DNA of 58,089 bases from Mycetocola manganoxydans. GTDB lineage: Bacteria; Actinomycetota; Actinomycetes; Actinomycetales; Microbacteriaceae. The stretch's first letter is position 1. Each line of letters starts with the position of its first letter. Where the stretch lies: contig NZ_RCUV01000010.1 of the NCBI RefSeq assembly GCF_003667545.1, forward strand, positions 1 to 58,089, read 5' to 3'. Positions 1 to 8,417 of the stretch are shown piece after piece. Below the pieces are notes generated by a model. That model was not told where the DNA came from and did not search any database. It saw only the letters and a list, made by a program, of their open reading frames with translations. A program made the position numbers and the translations under genes.

Positions 1-462
1 GGGCTTCTAGTGTGCACGGGTGCGCCTGAGCGAAGCCTCACAGCGAACCTCGCCGTCAGTGGCTTCCAGCAAGATTTGATCCACCAATTGAAAGGGCAGC
101 ATGAAACACGGGCTAAGTCTGTCCCGTAAGGCGTTCCCCAGTGACACGTCACGGCCACTCTGTGAGGTTCGAGGGTGTGGCCCCATTTCTGTGTCCGTAG
201 AGGTCCCGCTTGCGGTGATGAGAGCTTTCGCAGGTGCCCGTGCGGTCAGCGAGGAAGCTGGACGAACACGTCACTTAGCCCACCGTTCAAGAGATGTGGA
301 CGCCCAACCTTCCAGCCAGGCCGCTTGCGCACAGCTTGATCGCGAACTGTGCCTTGGAGAGGGGCCCAGCGCCTCGTGCCTTACTGGCTCCGCCCGGGCT
401 AATCTCTGAAGCATGACTTCCAGCCCAACACTCCGGTTCGCACTCGTCCAGTGAGGAAGGAG
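1..462. other. no convincing gene
   Basis: Short open frames exist on both strands, but none has a convincing ribosome binding site, start and protein-like composition together. A short stretch at 197-225 resembles the GTTGAGGG-type motif seen again at 5.8, 6.6 and 18.06 kb. The stretch probably holds the upstream region of the gene that follows, or decayed sequence. Confidence 0.4.
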
Positions 463-1266
463 ATGCGCGAGGCGCGAGGGAACGGGACAGGATGGGCGAT
501 CTCACCGACACTGTATTGGCGGCTGTTCCGGTTTTCGCCCCTGATCATGCTCATTGGTATGGCAGCGGGTGGCGTGCTGATCATCCGCTCCATTCTGGTC
601 TGGGGAGTGGAGGACGAAGGCTACTCGTTCGGTCTCGACATCCCGATCTCCGGGGCGGTGCTCGTGCTTTGGGCGGCTGCGGCAACGTTGCTGCTGGTGC
701 CGCCGCCTGCTATCCGGGCCCGGACTGCTAACGGCTCGGGCTCGGGCTCCGCGTTGGTTTGGCCCCTCGGGCGACGCTTCCGGGTCTGGAACGTCGTTGC
801 GGTTCCGTTCTGCGGAGTGCTGGTGGCAATGGCACTGTTCCTGATTCCCTCGGCGCTGGGCTGGGATTCCACTGCCCCGACGGATGTGTGGATCGCGCTC
901 CCGATCGCGGTCCTGATGACTGCGTTCGTGGCAGCGTTCAATTGGATGATTCTGCGCAGTCCGCTACATGGGGTGGAGCTGACGCCGACGCACCTGATCG
1001 CGCGCGGTTACTTCTGGTCCCGCCGATACTCGCGTCTATCGATCGTCTCCGTCAACGCGGTCCAGCTGCGGTGGTGGCCAAGCTTGGTGCTCACCATGCT
1101 TATGAACCGCGATGTGGATTACACGGTAGAACTGACCCTCGACGACGGCCGCCAGCCATTACTGCTGGCCAGCAACTCGAACGAAAGAGACGTCGAGATC
1201 GGCGCGGAGATCATTCGCGCCTGGCGCATTGCTGCTCCCTCAGCTCAAATCTCGGCCGGTTCCTGA
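463..1266 (+). CDS. predicted four-pass membrane protein with a PH-like cytoplasmic tail
   Basis: The 267-residue product has four hydrophobic segments, at about residues 20-45, 55-80, 105-130 and 145-170. A soluble tail follows, containing LTPTHLIARGYFWSRRYSRL. Such a tail after membrane helices resembles the PH-like domains of actinobacterial DUF-type membrane proteins, but the family cannot be named with confidence. The start is ATG 463, with AGGA at 454-457 five bases upstream; the in-frame GTG at 451 has no ribosome binding site. The gene stands alone, about 250 bases from the next one. No function is assigned. The coding frame is well supported by length and composition, the role is not. 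Confidence 0.6.
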   Translation: MREARGNGTGWAISPTLYWRLFRFSPLIMLIGMAAGGVLIIRSILVWGVEDEGYSFGLDIPISGAVLVLWAAAATLLLVPPPAIRARTANGSGSGSALVWPLGRRFRVWNVVAVPFCGVLVAMALFLIPSALGWDSTAPTDVWIALPIAVLMTAFVAAFNWMILRSPLHGVELTPTHLIARGYFWSRRYSRLSIVSVNAVQLRWWPSLVLTMLMNRDVDYTVELTLDDGRQPLLLASNSNERDVEIGAEIIRAWRIAAPSAQISAGS

Positions 1267-1522
1267 GAGGCCCATCCCGCGCAGCAGGACTCCTACTCCA
1301 AGGCGGTATGGGACGAGTATCTCGACGCTTGACCCGTTAGACGTCCGACTTGAGGGCAGGCGCCCCAACTAGCAACTTTAGGTCCACGAATCAATCTTCG
1401 GCTCCCGGTCCACTGCTCGAACTGGGGGTACCCTACGACTCGGTGAGCGCTGGGGACGGCCAGTATGTTCTGGTGTTACGGCTCTTTGGCCGGCGATTTC
1501 GCTTGACCTCTCAAGGAGAGCT

Positions 1523-1777
1523 GTGAGACTTTCAGCCCGTTCGTTCTTTCGTCCTGCCCTCGTGGCCCTGGTGTCATTGGCGTTGGTCGGCGGGTCTGTA
1601 ACACCCGCGACGTCCGCTGAGAGATCCGAAGACGGGGTTGAGCCGGTGCCATCGGTCGCTGCCTCCGAGGGAACAACTCCCTCGCAGGTCATTGATGTGA
1701 ACGACCCGTTGCCGCCAGAGTCGGCGATTGTGGACCAGGACATGTTCAGAACACGTTCGACGTCGGCGACGGGGTGA
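1523..1777 (+). CDS. N-terminal secretion-signal part of a frameshifted secreted protein
   Basis: A GTG start at 1523 follows an AAGGAG-type ribosome binding site at about 1512-1518. The first 30 residues form a classic signal peptide: positive MRLSARSFFR, hydrophobic ALVALVSLALVGG, and a likely cleavage near PATSAE. The frame then reads an acidic linker and stops at 1777. The adjoining frame, open from about 1747, continues with QNTFDVGDGVKLVQLSQEPL and runs 2.8 kb. The two therefore look like one gene split by a single-base loss near 1745-1750. As drawn, this piece would be a short secreted peptide with no domain of its own. A programmed -1 shift or a sequencing error would restore a protein of about 1,020 residues. 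Confidence 0.6.
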   Translation: MRLSARSFFRPALVALVSLALVGGSVTPATSAERSEDGVEPVPSVAASEGTTPSQVIDVNDPLPPESAIVDQDMFRTRSTSATG

Positions 1778-4593
1778 AGCTGGTTCAGTTGTCGCAGGAA
1801 CCGTTGAACATGGAGGTTAACGGTGAGTGGGAAGAAATCCAGACCGCAGTTGACGGCGTGGGTGCCTGGTCCGTCTTCGGTATCGGTGGGGGAGAGGTCA
1901 AACAGCATCCGCTGCACCCAAGGTTCGCCGAAACGGCGAGCGACGCGGGTGTGCTGAGCCTGTCCAAGGGCGGCTACGACGTGTCATTTTCGCTTGTCGA
2001 CGCTTCCGACGCGAAGCTGTCCCGCAACCTTCTACCGTGGGGCGAACACTCTCAGGTCGAGTACCCGGGGGTATTCGAAGATACGGATTTGCTTTTCGAC
2101 GTCACAACCGGCGGTGTCAAAGAGCTGTTCGAGCTGCATGGAGCGCCGGGTTCCGATGGGCGTGCGAGCTGGGAATGGCTAATCGACACCGATGGTCTCG
2201 ACATGGTCGTGACCGATGAGGGAATGATCGAGCTGCGCGAGGCGGATGGGTCTCCGCTGATGGTAATCCCGGCACCGCACATGTGGGATTCCGCGGGTGA
2301 CGGCCAGGAACGGGAGAACGCGACCCGCAACGTCGGTGCCGAGGTGGAGCGCGACGGTGACCGGTGGCGGCTGACGTTGAATGCCAGCCGTACTTGGCTC
2401 AATGAAAAGGACCGCGTGTACCCCGTATTCGTTGACCCGGAAGGAACGTACGGTAGCTCAGACGTTAAGACGTTCAAGTCGAACGGGCAGGCCAACTCCT
2501 GGTATGGCGTGCAGGTCGGCAACACGAGCAACGGGATCTGGCGAACCTCAGCGCTGGTCAACTATCCAGCAGTGTTCGGCAAGCAGGTGTTGGACGTTGC
2601 GTTGGACTTCGGTGGTTTCGCAAGTGACTCGTCCACCGCGACCCGCACCAACTACGTTCACGTCGGCACGTCCGTCAGCTACGGCGGCTATGGCGCAGTC
2701 CTCAGCCCCTTCGTAATCGGTACCGGCAATGCAACCGCTCACGATTCACGCCTGTCAAGGCAAGTGTCGGACTGGGTAAACGCCCGGACGACCGGAAAAT
2801 ACTTCGCAATGCGCGGGGTGGAGAACTCGGAGTTCACCTACAAGCGCATGGAGTCGCTCTACACGCGAATCCTCTACAAGGACTTCCCAACCGCCGGATC
2901 GCCCTCCACACCACTAAATGGAACGGTCGTCGGTCAGACTCCACTGCTGACATCGGCAGGAGCGACGTCTGCCGGCGGTTACCCGGTGACATGGCGGTTC
3001 AAAGTCGGCACCACGTCGAACGTCGACGCGTCAAAGGTATGGGAATCCGGCTGGGTTGGCACAACCGGTATTGGGAAGTCCGAGGCACGGGTCCCTGTCG
3101 GCAAGTTGAACCCGGACACCACCTATTACTGGAAAGTTGAGATTCACGACACCGCTGACGGAGTCTTGGGAACCTCGACAGTGCGATCCTCGGCGGTCGC
3201 GAACTTCAAAACGAACAAGCCCGGTCTGCCCGCCCAAGCAACGGCGACCCCAGCGAATGATGCTGAGGTTGGCACGACTCAGCCGACGTTCACAACCGGA
3301 ACTGTCACCGACAAGGCGGGCCAGCCGGTGAAGTATAGGTTCGAGGTGACAGCAGCCGATGGGTCGGACGCAACGACCTCCTCCGACTGGCTGGATGCGC
3401 CGACGTGGGCCCCGCCTGTCGGCGCCCTCCAGGACGGCGGTTCATACGTGTGGACGGTATATACGAAGGATGGTGTTGAGGAATACGGCGGGAAGTGGTC
3501 TAACAACCTTTCGGTCAACTTGGCGCCGTTGATCGCCTGTCCAGCCCCGTTTGAGAACGAAAGCTGGACAGCGCCCACTGTCACTCCAATTGCGTGCACG
3601 ATCAGTGTCTCAGCGTCGGCGGGCGAGATGCTGTCATACATTGTGGACGACGATGATCTAGTGGAAGTCGCCTCTTCGGCCCCGGCTCCCACGTTCGCGA
3701 CGGTGAATATCCCCGTCGCGAATGGCGAGCACCTGATTACGGCCACCCGTACAGACGTTGATGGCAACAAGTTCACGTCCACCTACCGATTCTCAACCGG
3801 CGACTGGACGCAAGCCACACTGTCTGGGCTCCCGGCAAACGGCAGCAGTGCCTCGGTGACCCCAGTTCTTGCTGTCTCAGTGGCCGCCGAAGATACCCAC
3901 GTGTTACCCGACACGGCCGCCCGGCAGTACACGGTGAGCGCACAGCCTGACATGAGCAACCCTGTAGTGACGAGCGACCTCCTCGCCGACGCGTTCACAG
4001 TTCCTGATGGGCTCCTTTCGGCGGGTGAGACCTACTACTGGCAGGTTCACATCACCGGAGCCACTGACTATTACGGAACCACAGCCACCCTCAAATCCCC
4101 AATCTGGACTTTCATCGCTAGCGCCGACATTGTTGAAGGAGACCCCACGGCGGGTGAAGATCTGCTCGTCTCGGAGGGTTCGGTTCCCTATGTGGAAGAA
4201 GATGGTGATGACACGGAAGTCGGCCTTCGCGGATTCAAGTACGGACCATGCCTGTTCGAAGTACAGCACCCCCACGCACGCAGCTCTACGGGGAAGGAAA
4301 CGGTCGGCGCAAAAGGCTATACCTGGTGTGACAAAGGCAAGAAGGTCAAGGTCATCACGACCGTTCTCATGCACTATATGTTCTGGCACTGGACACTGAG
4401 CAAGGGCGGCCCAGTGACCGAATCAAGCGGAACGTACGTGAACACGTTCAAGACGAAAAATTTGTCCGTTCCCTGCGTGGGAAAAACAAAGACATGGTGG
4501 ATTGCTTCTGCGCGATCTCAGATCACATATAACGGAAAACAGTACTTCGTGCAGGGAATTTCGAAACACCGGGAAATCCCGTGCGGAGCGTGA
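1774..4593 (+). CDS. large secreted DNRLRE-like protein with fibronectin/Ig-like repeats (lacks its signal in this frame)
   Basis: The 939-residue product has a region (about 215-365) with the DNRLRE-type pattern of actinobacterial secreted wall proteins. VYPVFVDPEGTYGSSDVKT leads it, and NYVHVGTSVSYGGYGAVLSP follows in a jelly-roll-like stretch. Then come at least three fibronectin/Ig-like modules, marked by the recurring TTYYWKVEI, GSYVWTVYT and ETYYWQVHI strands. The last 120 residues are a distinct four-cysteine domain (CLFEVQHP, TWCDKGKK, VPCVGKTK, EIPCGA). That layout (secretion signal, stalk, variable tip) resembles polymorphic secreted proteins, which is inference. The GTG at 1774 is probably not the true start: the signal peptide lies in another frame upstream. 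The 3' end overlaps the next gene by 13 bases. Confidence 0.6.
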   Translation: MKLVQLSQEPLNMEVNGEWEEIQTAVDGVGAWSVFGIGGGEVKQHPLHPRFAETASDAGVLSLSKGGYDVSFSLVDASDAKLSRNLLPWGEHSQVEYPGVFEDTDLLFDVTTGGVKELFELHGAPGSDGRASWEWLIDTDGLDMVVTDEGMIELREADGSPLMVIPAPHMWDSAGDGQERENATRNVGAEVERDGDRWRLTLNASRTWLNEKDRVYPVFVDPEGTYGSSDVKTFKSNGQANSWYGVQVGNTSNGIWRTSALVNYPAVFGKQVLDVALDFGGFASDSSTATRTNYVHVGTSVSYGGYGAVLSPFVIGTGNATAHDSRLSRQVSDWVNARTTGKYFAMRGVENSEFTYKRMESLYTRILYKDFPTAGSPSTPLNGTVVGQTPLLTSAGATSAGGYPVTWRFKVGTTSNVDASKVWESGWVGTTGIGKSEARVPVGKLNPDTTYYWKVEIHDTADGVLGTSTVRSSAVANFKTNKPGLPAQATATPANDAEVGTTQPTFTTGTVTDKAGQPVKYRFEVTAADGSDATTSSDWLDAPTWAPPVGALQDGGSYVWTVYTKDGVEEYGGKWSNNLSVNLAPLIACPAPFENESWTAPTVTPIACTISVSASAGEMLSYIVDDDDLVEVASSAPAPTFATVNIPVANGEHLITATRTDVDGNKFTSTYRFSTGDWTQATLSGLPANGSSASVTPVLAVSVAAEDTHVLPDTAARQYTVSAQPDMSNPVVTSDLLADAFTVPDGLLSAGETYYWQVHITGATDYYGTTATLKSPIWTFIASADIVEGDPTAGEDLLVSEGSVPYVEEDGDDTEVGLRGFKYGPCLFEVQHPHARSSTGKETVGAKGYTWCDKGKKVKVITTVLMHYMFWHWTLSKGGPVTESSGTYVNTFKTKNLSVPCVGKTKTWWIASARSQITYNGKQYFVQGISKHREIPCGA

Positions 4594-5528
4594 AGCCAGT
4601 GCGTCCGACCAAATGGGAGTATTTCGTCGGCGCACTGTGTGACGATGTGGACCTGGAGTGCGCGTCGGATCGGCAATTCTGGGAGAAGAACCCGCCGGAG
4701 GAGGCGCAACTGTGGCGCGCCTTGTGGAGTGCCGCAAACGCGACGCACTATTTCCATCAGTCGACGCCACACCCGCCGTTTGAACCGTCGTCCGCTGTGC
4801 CCGACGTTGTGCGCTCCGTTCTCGAGAACTGCGACAGCACCGTGTGGTGGGATACCCCGATTGACCGAGTCGATCAACGCATTGTTGAGTGGCTTGAGGA
4901 CGACCCCACGCCACTAGGACAGGGCGGCTTGTCCGAAGCTCTCAGCGAATGGACGCTTCGAGCCAGCCAAGAAGGCGGGGACGGGCCGTGGTGGTCGGCA
5001 CCTTTAGGGCCCTCTGTGATCCGCACATCACGGTCAACGCCCTTCGCGCCGGCCGTTCATCTCGTCGCCGACGAGGACGACATGGGACGCAACCGCGCCC
5101 GGATCCATGTGGCCTCACCTATTCCTTCAGATGCGCGCATCTACGAAATCTCGTCCGCGTCCGATTGGGTCGCATTGGTTGACTCCGCGCCATTGGACGT
5201 TTCGATCTCCCGAGACGAGAACTGGGGCGAAAGGGCACCAATTTACCAGCCGTTCCCTCTTCCTGCCTTACGGAGTAAACGCCCCGCCACCACCTGGTGG
5301 CTTCCGAACTGGGCCAAGCTCGCGTCTGAATACGATGGCATCCATCTCACCACCTGGGCCTACCTTGACCTCTCAGGAATTCCGATCCCAGCAAGAACGG
5401 GCAACACGATGATCGCTGGATGGAGCCCAGACGAAACTGTTTGGCTCAATCAGATGCCTGCCAAAATAGCTTCGACTTTTGATATCGCTCGCCTCGACGA
5501 CGCCACGTGGACGCCCAACCCGATGTGA
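4581..5528 (+). CDS. uncharacterised tryptophan-rich cytosolic protein
   Basis: The 315-residue product is acidic and rich in Trp, Asp and Pro. It has no signal peptide, membrane segment or recognisable catalytic motif. GTG 4581 is used here; GTG 4590 and 4599 are equally possible, and none has a strong ribosome binding site. The start lies inside the end of the secreted-protein gene, so translation is probably coupled. Soluble proteins tightly coupled to secreted proteins with a variable C-terminal tip are sometimes immunity proteins. Nothing in this sequence proves that role. I do not recognise the family. Confidence 0.55.
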   Translation: MRSVKPVRPTKWEYFVGALCDDVDLECASDRQFWEKNPPEEAQLWRALWSAANATHYFHQSTPHPPFEPSSAVPDVVRSVLENCDSTVWWDTPIDRVDQRIVEWLEDDPTPLGQGGLSEALSEWTLRASQEGGDGPWWSAPLGPSVIRTSRSTPFAPAVHLVADEDDMGRNRARIHVASPIPSDARIYEISSASDWVALVDSAPLDVSISRDENWGERAPIYQPFPLPALRSKRPATTWWLPNWAKLASEYDGIHLTTWAYLDLSGIPIPARTGNTMIAGWSPDETVWLNQMPAKIASTFDIARLDDATWTPNPM

Positions 5529-5740
5529 TTGCGGAAAGGCGTGTTCCCTCCTGCCGATCCATTTCGGCGACCCACTGATGGGCCCCCAGGAGCGCCGAGG
5601 AAAACGCCGCCACCGCCAGAATAAACTGATCGCGATGATCGCGCTGGGTGTTCCACTGAGCGTTTGAAGAGGGACGTCCTGTAGATGGGCTCGAAAGGTT
5701 TTCGTCCCGCTAAGAGGACCACCCAAAACGAGGTACGAAT

Positions 5741-5905
5741 GTGCCAAAGCACCGCAAGGCCTCCCGTGATGTTAGAACGACCCCCACAACCTTCCCGCTG
5801 AGGGTTCCGGTTGAGGGTTGGCGACGGGAATACCTTGCACAATCGAACGCCCGTGGACTTTGCGAGGCGACATTTCGCATCGACTTCGAGGCCTACTACC
5901 AGTAG
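5741..5905 (+). CDS. possible small protein, 54 aa
   Basis: A GTG at 5741, eight bases after GAGG, opens a 54-residue frame ending at TAG 5903-5905. The second half, VEGWRREYLAQSNARGLCEA, then TFRIDFEAYYQ, has protein-like composition. No family is recognised. It lies in a decayed stretch, so it could instead be the surviving C-terminus of a longer gene. Confidence 0.3.
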   Translation: MPKHRKASRDVRTTPTTFPLRVPVEGWRREYLAQSNARGLCEATFRIDFEAYYQ

Positions 5906-6208
5906 ATTGCGTTGATCTCCGTGTCCAATAGATCCCCGCTCTTCTTCGCCGAATCGGTCGTTGGGTACTGCAACTCTGACACTGAAGACGGACGGAAGAA
6001 CAAAGGCAAACCCGCTGAATCACGTGCGGCACCCCGGAGCTCCGCGTCTCTCTCTGGAGTCACAGTCCCGGCGAGATTCGTGGCCGCTCTCTCTGCCGCG
6101 TTGCGAAGAAGCTACGCGCTCAACCGATCTGTACTACAAGACTTTCACGCCGATGGGCGACCCAAGAGCATCGTTCGCTAGCCGGCCGCTGAAGACCGGC
6201 ATCCGAAG
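5906..6208. other. no convincing gene
   Basis: Open frames of 89 and 102 codons overlap here on the plus strand, but neither has a ribosome binding site and composition changes along both. The stretch is best read as decayed sequence between accessory genes. Confidence 0.35.
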
Positions 6209-6421
6209 TCACCACTTGTCGGCTATGGTCTGCTCAAGAGCGCTGATCACGGCCTCGGGGTGCGTCTGAAGGTGGTCCATTGGCCGCTGGTCGTCATCGA
6301 ATCGACTGTTGGGAGCGTTCAGCCATCCACGAAGGTCCTCGGAATCCCAGCCTTCCCGGCGTGAGATTCGGACGAGATCTCGGAGTGTTGAATCCGATCG
6401 TCCGCGGTTGAATAGGTTCAC
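6209..6421 (-). CDS. small DUF2384/MbcA-ParS-like antitoxin-type protein, no toxin beside it
   Basis: A GTG at 6421 follows a perfect AGGAGG (6427-6432 on the complementary strand) at five-base spacing. It opens a 70-residue frame. The C-terminal half, GWLNAPNSRFDDDQRPMDHL, then QTHPEAVISALE, fits the W-L-x-x-P-N...G/R-P-hydrophobic-D-L pattern of the DUF2384 toxin-binding domain found in Xre/MbcA/ParS-type antitoxins. In those systems it binds a RES-domain toxin. No RES gene is visible nearby and the usual N-terminal helix-turn-helix is missing. It is either an orphan domain or the truncated end of an antitoxin. The longer frame upstream lacks a start of comparable quality. Confidence 0.5.
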   Translation of the reverse strand: MNLFNRGRSDSTLRDLVRISRREGWDSEDLRGWLNAPNSRFDDDQRPMDHLQTHPEAVISALEQTIADKW

Positions 6422-6623
6422 GGTCACCTCCTGATGCCTCAGCCTAAGCGCCTGAATCGTTGGGGGCCAGGGTCTCTGAGTCGGCAACGCCCTTTCTGGG
6501 ATGCGGCAGCGTTCGCACGTGCGGGTGCACCGACTGAAGGCCGCCCGGCTCGTCGTCGATGACTGTTCCTGTTGAGGGTCCCCGCAGAGGGTTCCGTTGA
6601 GCGATCGCATCAAGGCAAGACGC

Positions 6624-6785
6624 TCAGACGAAGGTGCGCTCCCGGCCCGTCAATCGAGGCCCGAGAAGGGAAAGCGATCCGTCCTCAAAGATCACGCCAA
6701 TCAGGGTGCCGTTGCGAGCGACCGCGTACGCGTTCGGAGCCTCGAGGCTTCCAGCTAGCGGGACACCGTCCAGTCTTGACCGCGC
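6624..6785 (-). pseudogene. C-terminal gene remnant
   Basis: This minus-strand frame opens after a stop codon and has no ATG, GTG or TTG near its beginning, yet encodes a convincing protein end: NAYAVARNGTLIGVIFEDGS, then LSLLGPRLTGRERTFV. It looks like the tail of a deleted gene, unidentified, lying downstream of arsR. Confidence 0.35.
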
Positions 6786-6835
6786 CTACCGGCGCAGCGG
6801 TTCGACGATTCTCGCGAACGCGGCCGGGCTAGAGG

Positions 6836-7186
6836 TCAGAGGTCGCCGAGAAGCCCAGAGACGGTTTCGAGGGCGTGCGGCGCGAGGCTGTAGTACGCCC
6901 AGGTTCCGCGCTTCTCACGGTTGAGGTAGCCCGCACTGACGAGCACCTTGAGGTGGTGCGACACGGTGGGCTGGCTCAGGCCGAGCGGCTCGGTGAGATC
7001 ACAGACGCATGCCTCGGCATCCTCGTGCGAGGCGACAATGGATAGCAGCCTCAGACGCGCCGGGTCAGCCAATGCCTTCAGGGAGCGGGCAAGCTTTTCC
7101 GCTCCGTCGGCCTTCATCGGCTCTCGCGTTATCGGCGCACAGCAGTCGTTGAGGTCAGTGATCGGCAACAGCTCCGTTAACGACAT
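6836..7186 (-). CDS. arsR: ArsR-family arsenite-responsive repressor
   Basis: The 116-residue winged-helix protein has the ArsR/SmtB core: LARSLKALADPARLRLLSIV, then the recognition helix GLSQPTVSHHLKVLVSAGYL. Metal-site cysteines are visible as C15-C16 near the N-terminus and C60/C62 in ACVCDL. The N-terminal pair with a third cysteine matches the trivalent As(III) site known from Corynebacterium glutamicum ArsR. It should bind DNA as a dimer without arsenite and release on binding it. It is divergent from acr3 and shares a 94-base region with it that holds two inverted repeats, one over its own probable promoter. GGAGG lies eight bases before the ATG. Confidence 0.9.
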   Translation of the reverse strand: MSLTELLPITDLNDCCAPITREPMKADGAEKLARSLKALADPARLRLLSIVASHEDAEACVCDLTEPLGLSQPTVSHHLKVLVSAGYLNREKRGTWAYYSLAPHALETVSGLLGDL

Positions 7187-7206
7187 GTGGACAGCCTCCG
7201 CTTATA

Positions 7207-7220
7207 TTGACAATCGTCAA
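7207..7220. promoter_or_regulatory. inverted repeat, probable ArsR operator on the arsR side
   Basis: TTGACAATCGTCAA is a TTGAC-N4-GTCAA inverted repeat about 20 bases upstream of the arsR start. It is next to a TATAAG-like -10 sequence read on the minus strand. The position suits autorepression of arsR. Confidence 0.5.
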
Positions 7221-7237
7221 TGCAATAGTCAGAATGT

Positions 7238-7268
7238 GTATCGACAGTGATCAATCTATCACCGATAC
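7238..7268. promoter_or_regulatory. nested inverted repeat, probable operator of the acr3 operon
   Basis: Outer arms GTATCG (7238-7243) and CGATAC (7263-7268) enclose GTGAT (7247-7251) and ATCAC (7258-7262). The repeat ends 12 bases before the acr3 start, so a bound repressor would block transcription or early elongation. GGAG at 7273-7276 is the ribosome binding site. Confidence 0.45.
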
Positions 7269-7280
7269 CCACGGAGCTGA

Positions 7281-8390
7281 ATGTCGACGCCTGACCCCGC
7301 CAACCCACAGCCCGCAAGACTTGGAGCGACTGACCGACTTCTGCCGGTCTGGATTCTCGCCGCGATGGCCCTCGGGCTGGCTCTAGCCGTCTTTATTCCG
7401 GCATTCGGTGAGGCATTGCACAGCTTCTCGATCGGATCGGTCAGTGTTCCGATCGCTATCGGGTTGCTCGTGATGATGTACCCGGTGCTCGCAAAGGTCC
7501 GGTACTCCGATGCTCGTGCTATCGCCGGCGATCGCAAGCTCCTGATTTCGTCGCTGGTGATGAATTGGCTTCTCGGACCCGCCCTGATGTTCGCCCTGGC
7601 GTGGGCGTTCCTTCCGGATCTGCCGGAGTATCGGACCGGTCTCATCATCGTCGGCCTTGCCCGGTGTATCGCGATGGTGCTCATCTGGAACGACCTCGCT
7701 TGCGGGGACCGTGAAGCCGCAGCGTTCCTCGTCGCCGTGAACTCGGTGTTCCAGGTCATCGCGTTCTCGGCCCTCGGCTGGTTCTACCTTCAGATTCTTC
7801 CGACATGGCTGGGCCTGCCAACCACGAGCGCATCGTTCTCGATCTGGGCGATCACCCTCAGCGTGCTTGTGTTCCTTGGCATCCCGTTGCTCGCCGGGTA
7901 CCTCTCCCGGAAAATCGGCGAGAGAACCCGTGGTCGGGCCTGGTACGAAGACGCTTTCCTCCCGAAGGTCGGCCCGTTCGCCCTTTATGGGCTGCTGTTT
8001 ACGATCGTGATGTTGTTCGCCCTTCAAGGCCAGCAGGTGATCGACCGACCGCTCGACGTCGTGCGAATCGCTGTTCCCCTCCTGGTGTACTTCACGGCCA
8101 CTTTCTTCATCGGCTTCGTCCTCGGCAAGCTGATCGGGCTGTCGTATGAACGCACGACGACGCTGGCGTTCACGGCAGCAGGAAACAACTTCGAGCTCGC
8201 GATCGCCGTCGCGATCGGCACCTTCGGGGCGACCAGCGGCCAGGCCCTCGCCGGGATCGTCGGCCCGCTGATCGAAGTACCCGTCCTTGTCGCGCTGGTT
8301 TACGTCGCGCTGTGGCTCCGCCCACGCATGTTCCCCGTTGTTTCCCCGGCCAGCGTAGAATCCGAGCTCCCGGTCACGGACCGGGTCTAA
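7281..8390 (+). CDS. acr3: ACR3-type arsenite efflux transporter
   Basis: The 369-residue integral membrane protein has about ten hydrophobic helices. It carries the ACR3 signature GLARCIAMVLIWNDLACGD, with its conserved cysteine in a membrane segment, and a later AFTAAGNNFELAIAVAIGTFG motif. The family exports As(III) from the cytoplasm using the membrane potential and belongs to the BART superfamily, distinct from ArsB. It is the first gene of a five-gene run transcribed away from arsR, so it should be induced by arsenite. The two arsenate reductases downstream would supply its substrate. Length is typical of the family. Confidence 0.93.
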   Translation: MSTPDPANPQPARLGATDRLLPVWILAAMALGLALAVFIPAFGEALHSFSIGSVSVPIAIGLLVMMYPVLAKVRYSDARAIAGDRKLLISSLVMNWLLGPALMFALAWAFLPDLPEYRTGLIIVGLARCIAMVLIWNDLACGDREAAAFLVAVNSVFQVIAFSALGWFYLQILPTWLGLPTTSASFSIWAITLSVLVFLGIPLLAGYLSRKIGERTRGRAWYEDAFLPKVGPFALYGLLFTIVMLFALQGQQVIDRPLDVVRIAVPLLVYFTATFFIGFVLGKLIGLSYERTTTLAFTAAGNNFELAIAVAIGTFGATSGQALAGIVGPLIEVPVLVALVYVALWLRPRMFPVVSPASVESELPVTDRV

Positions 8391-8417
8391 ATCCCACCCC
8401 GAAAGAGAGAGAATCCG

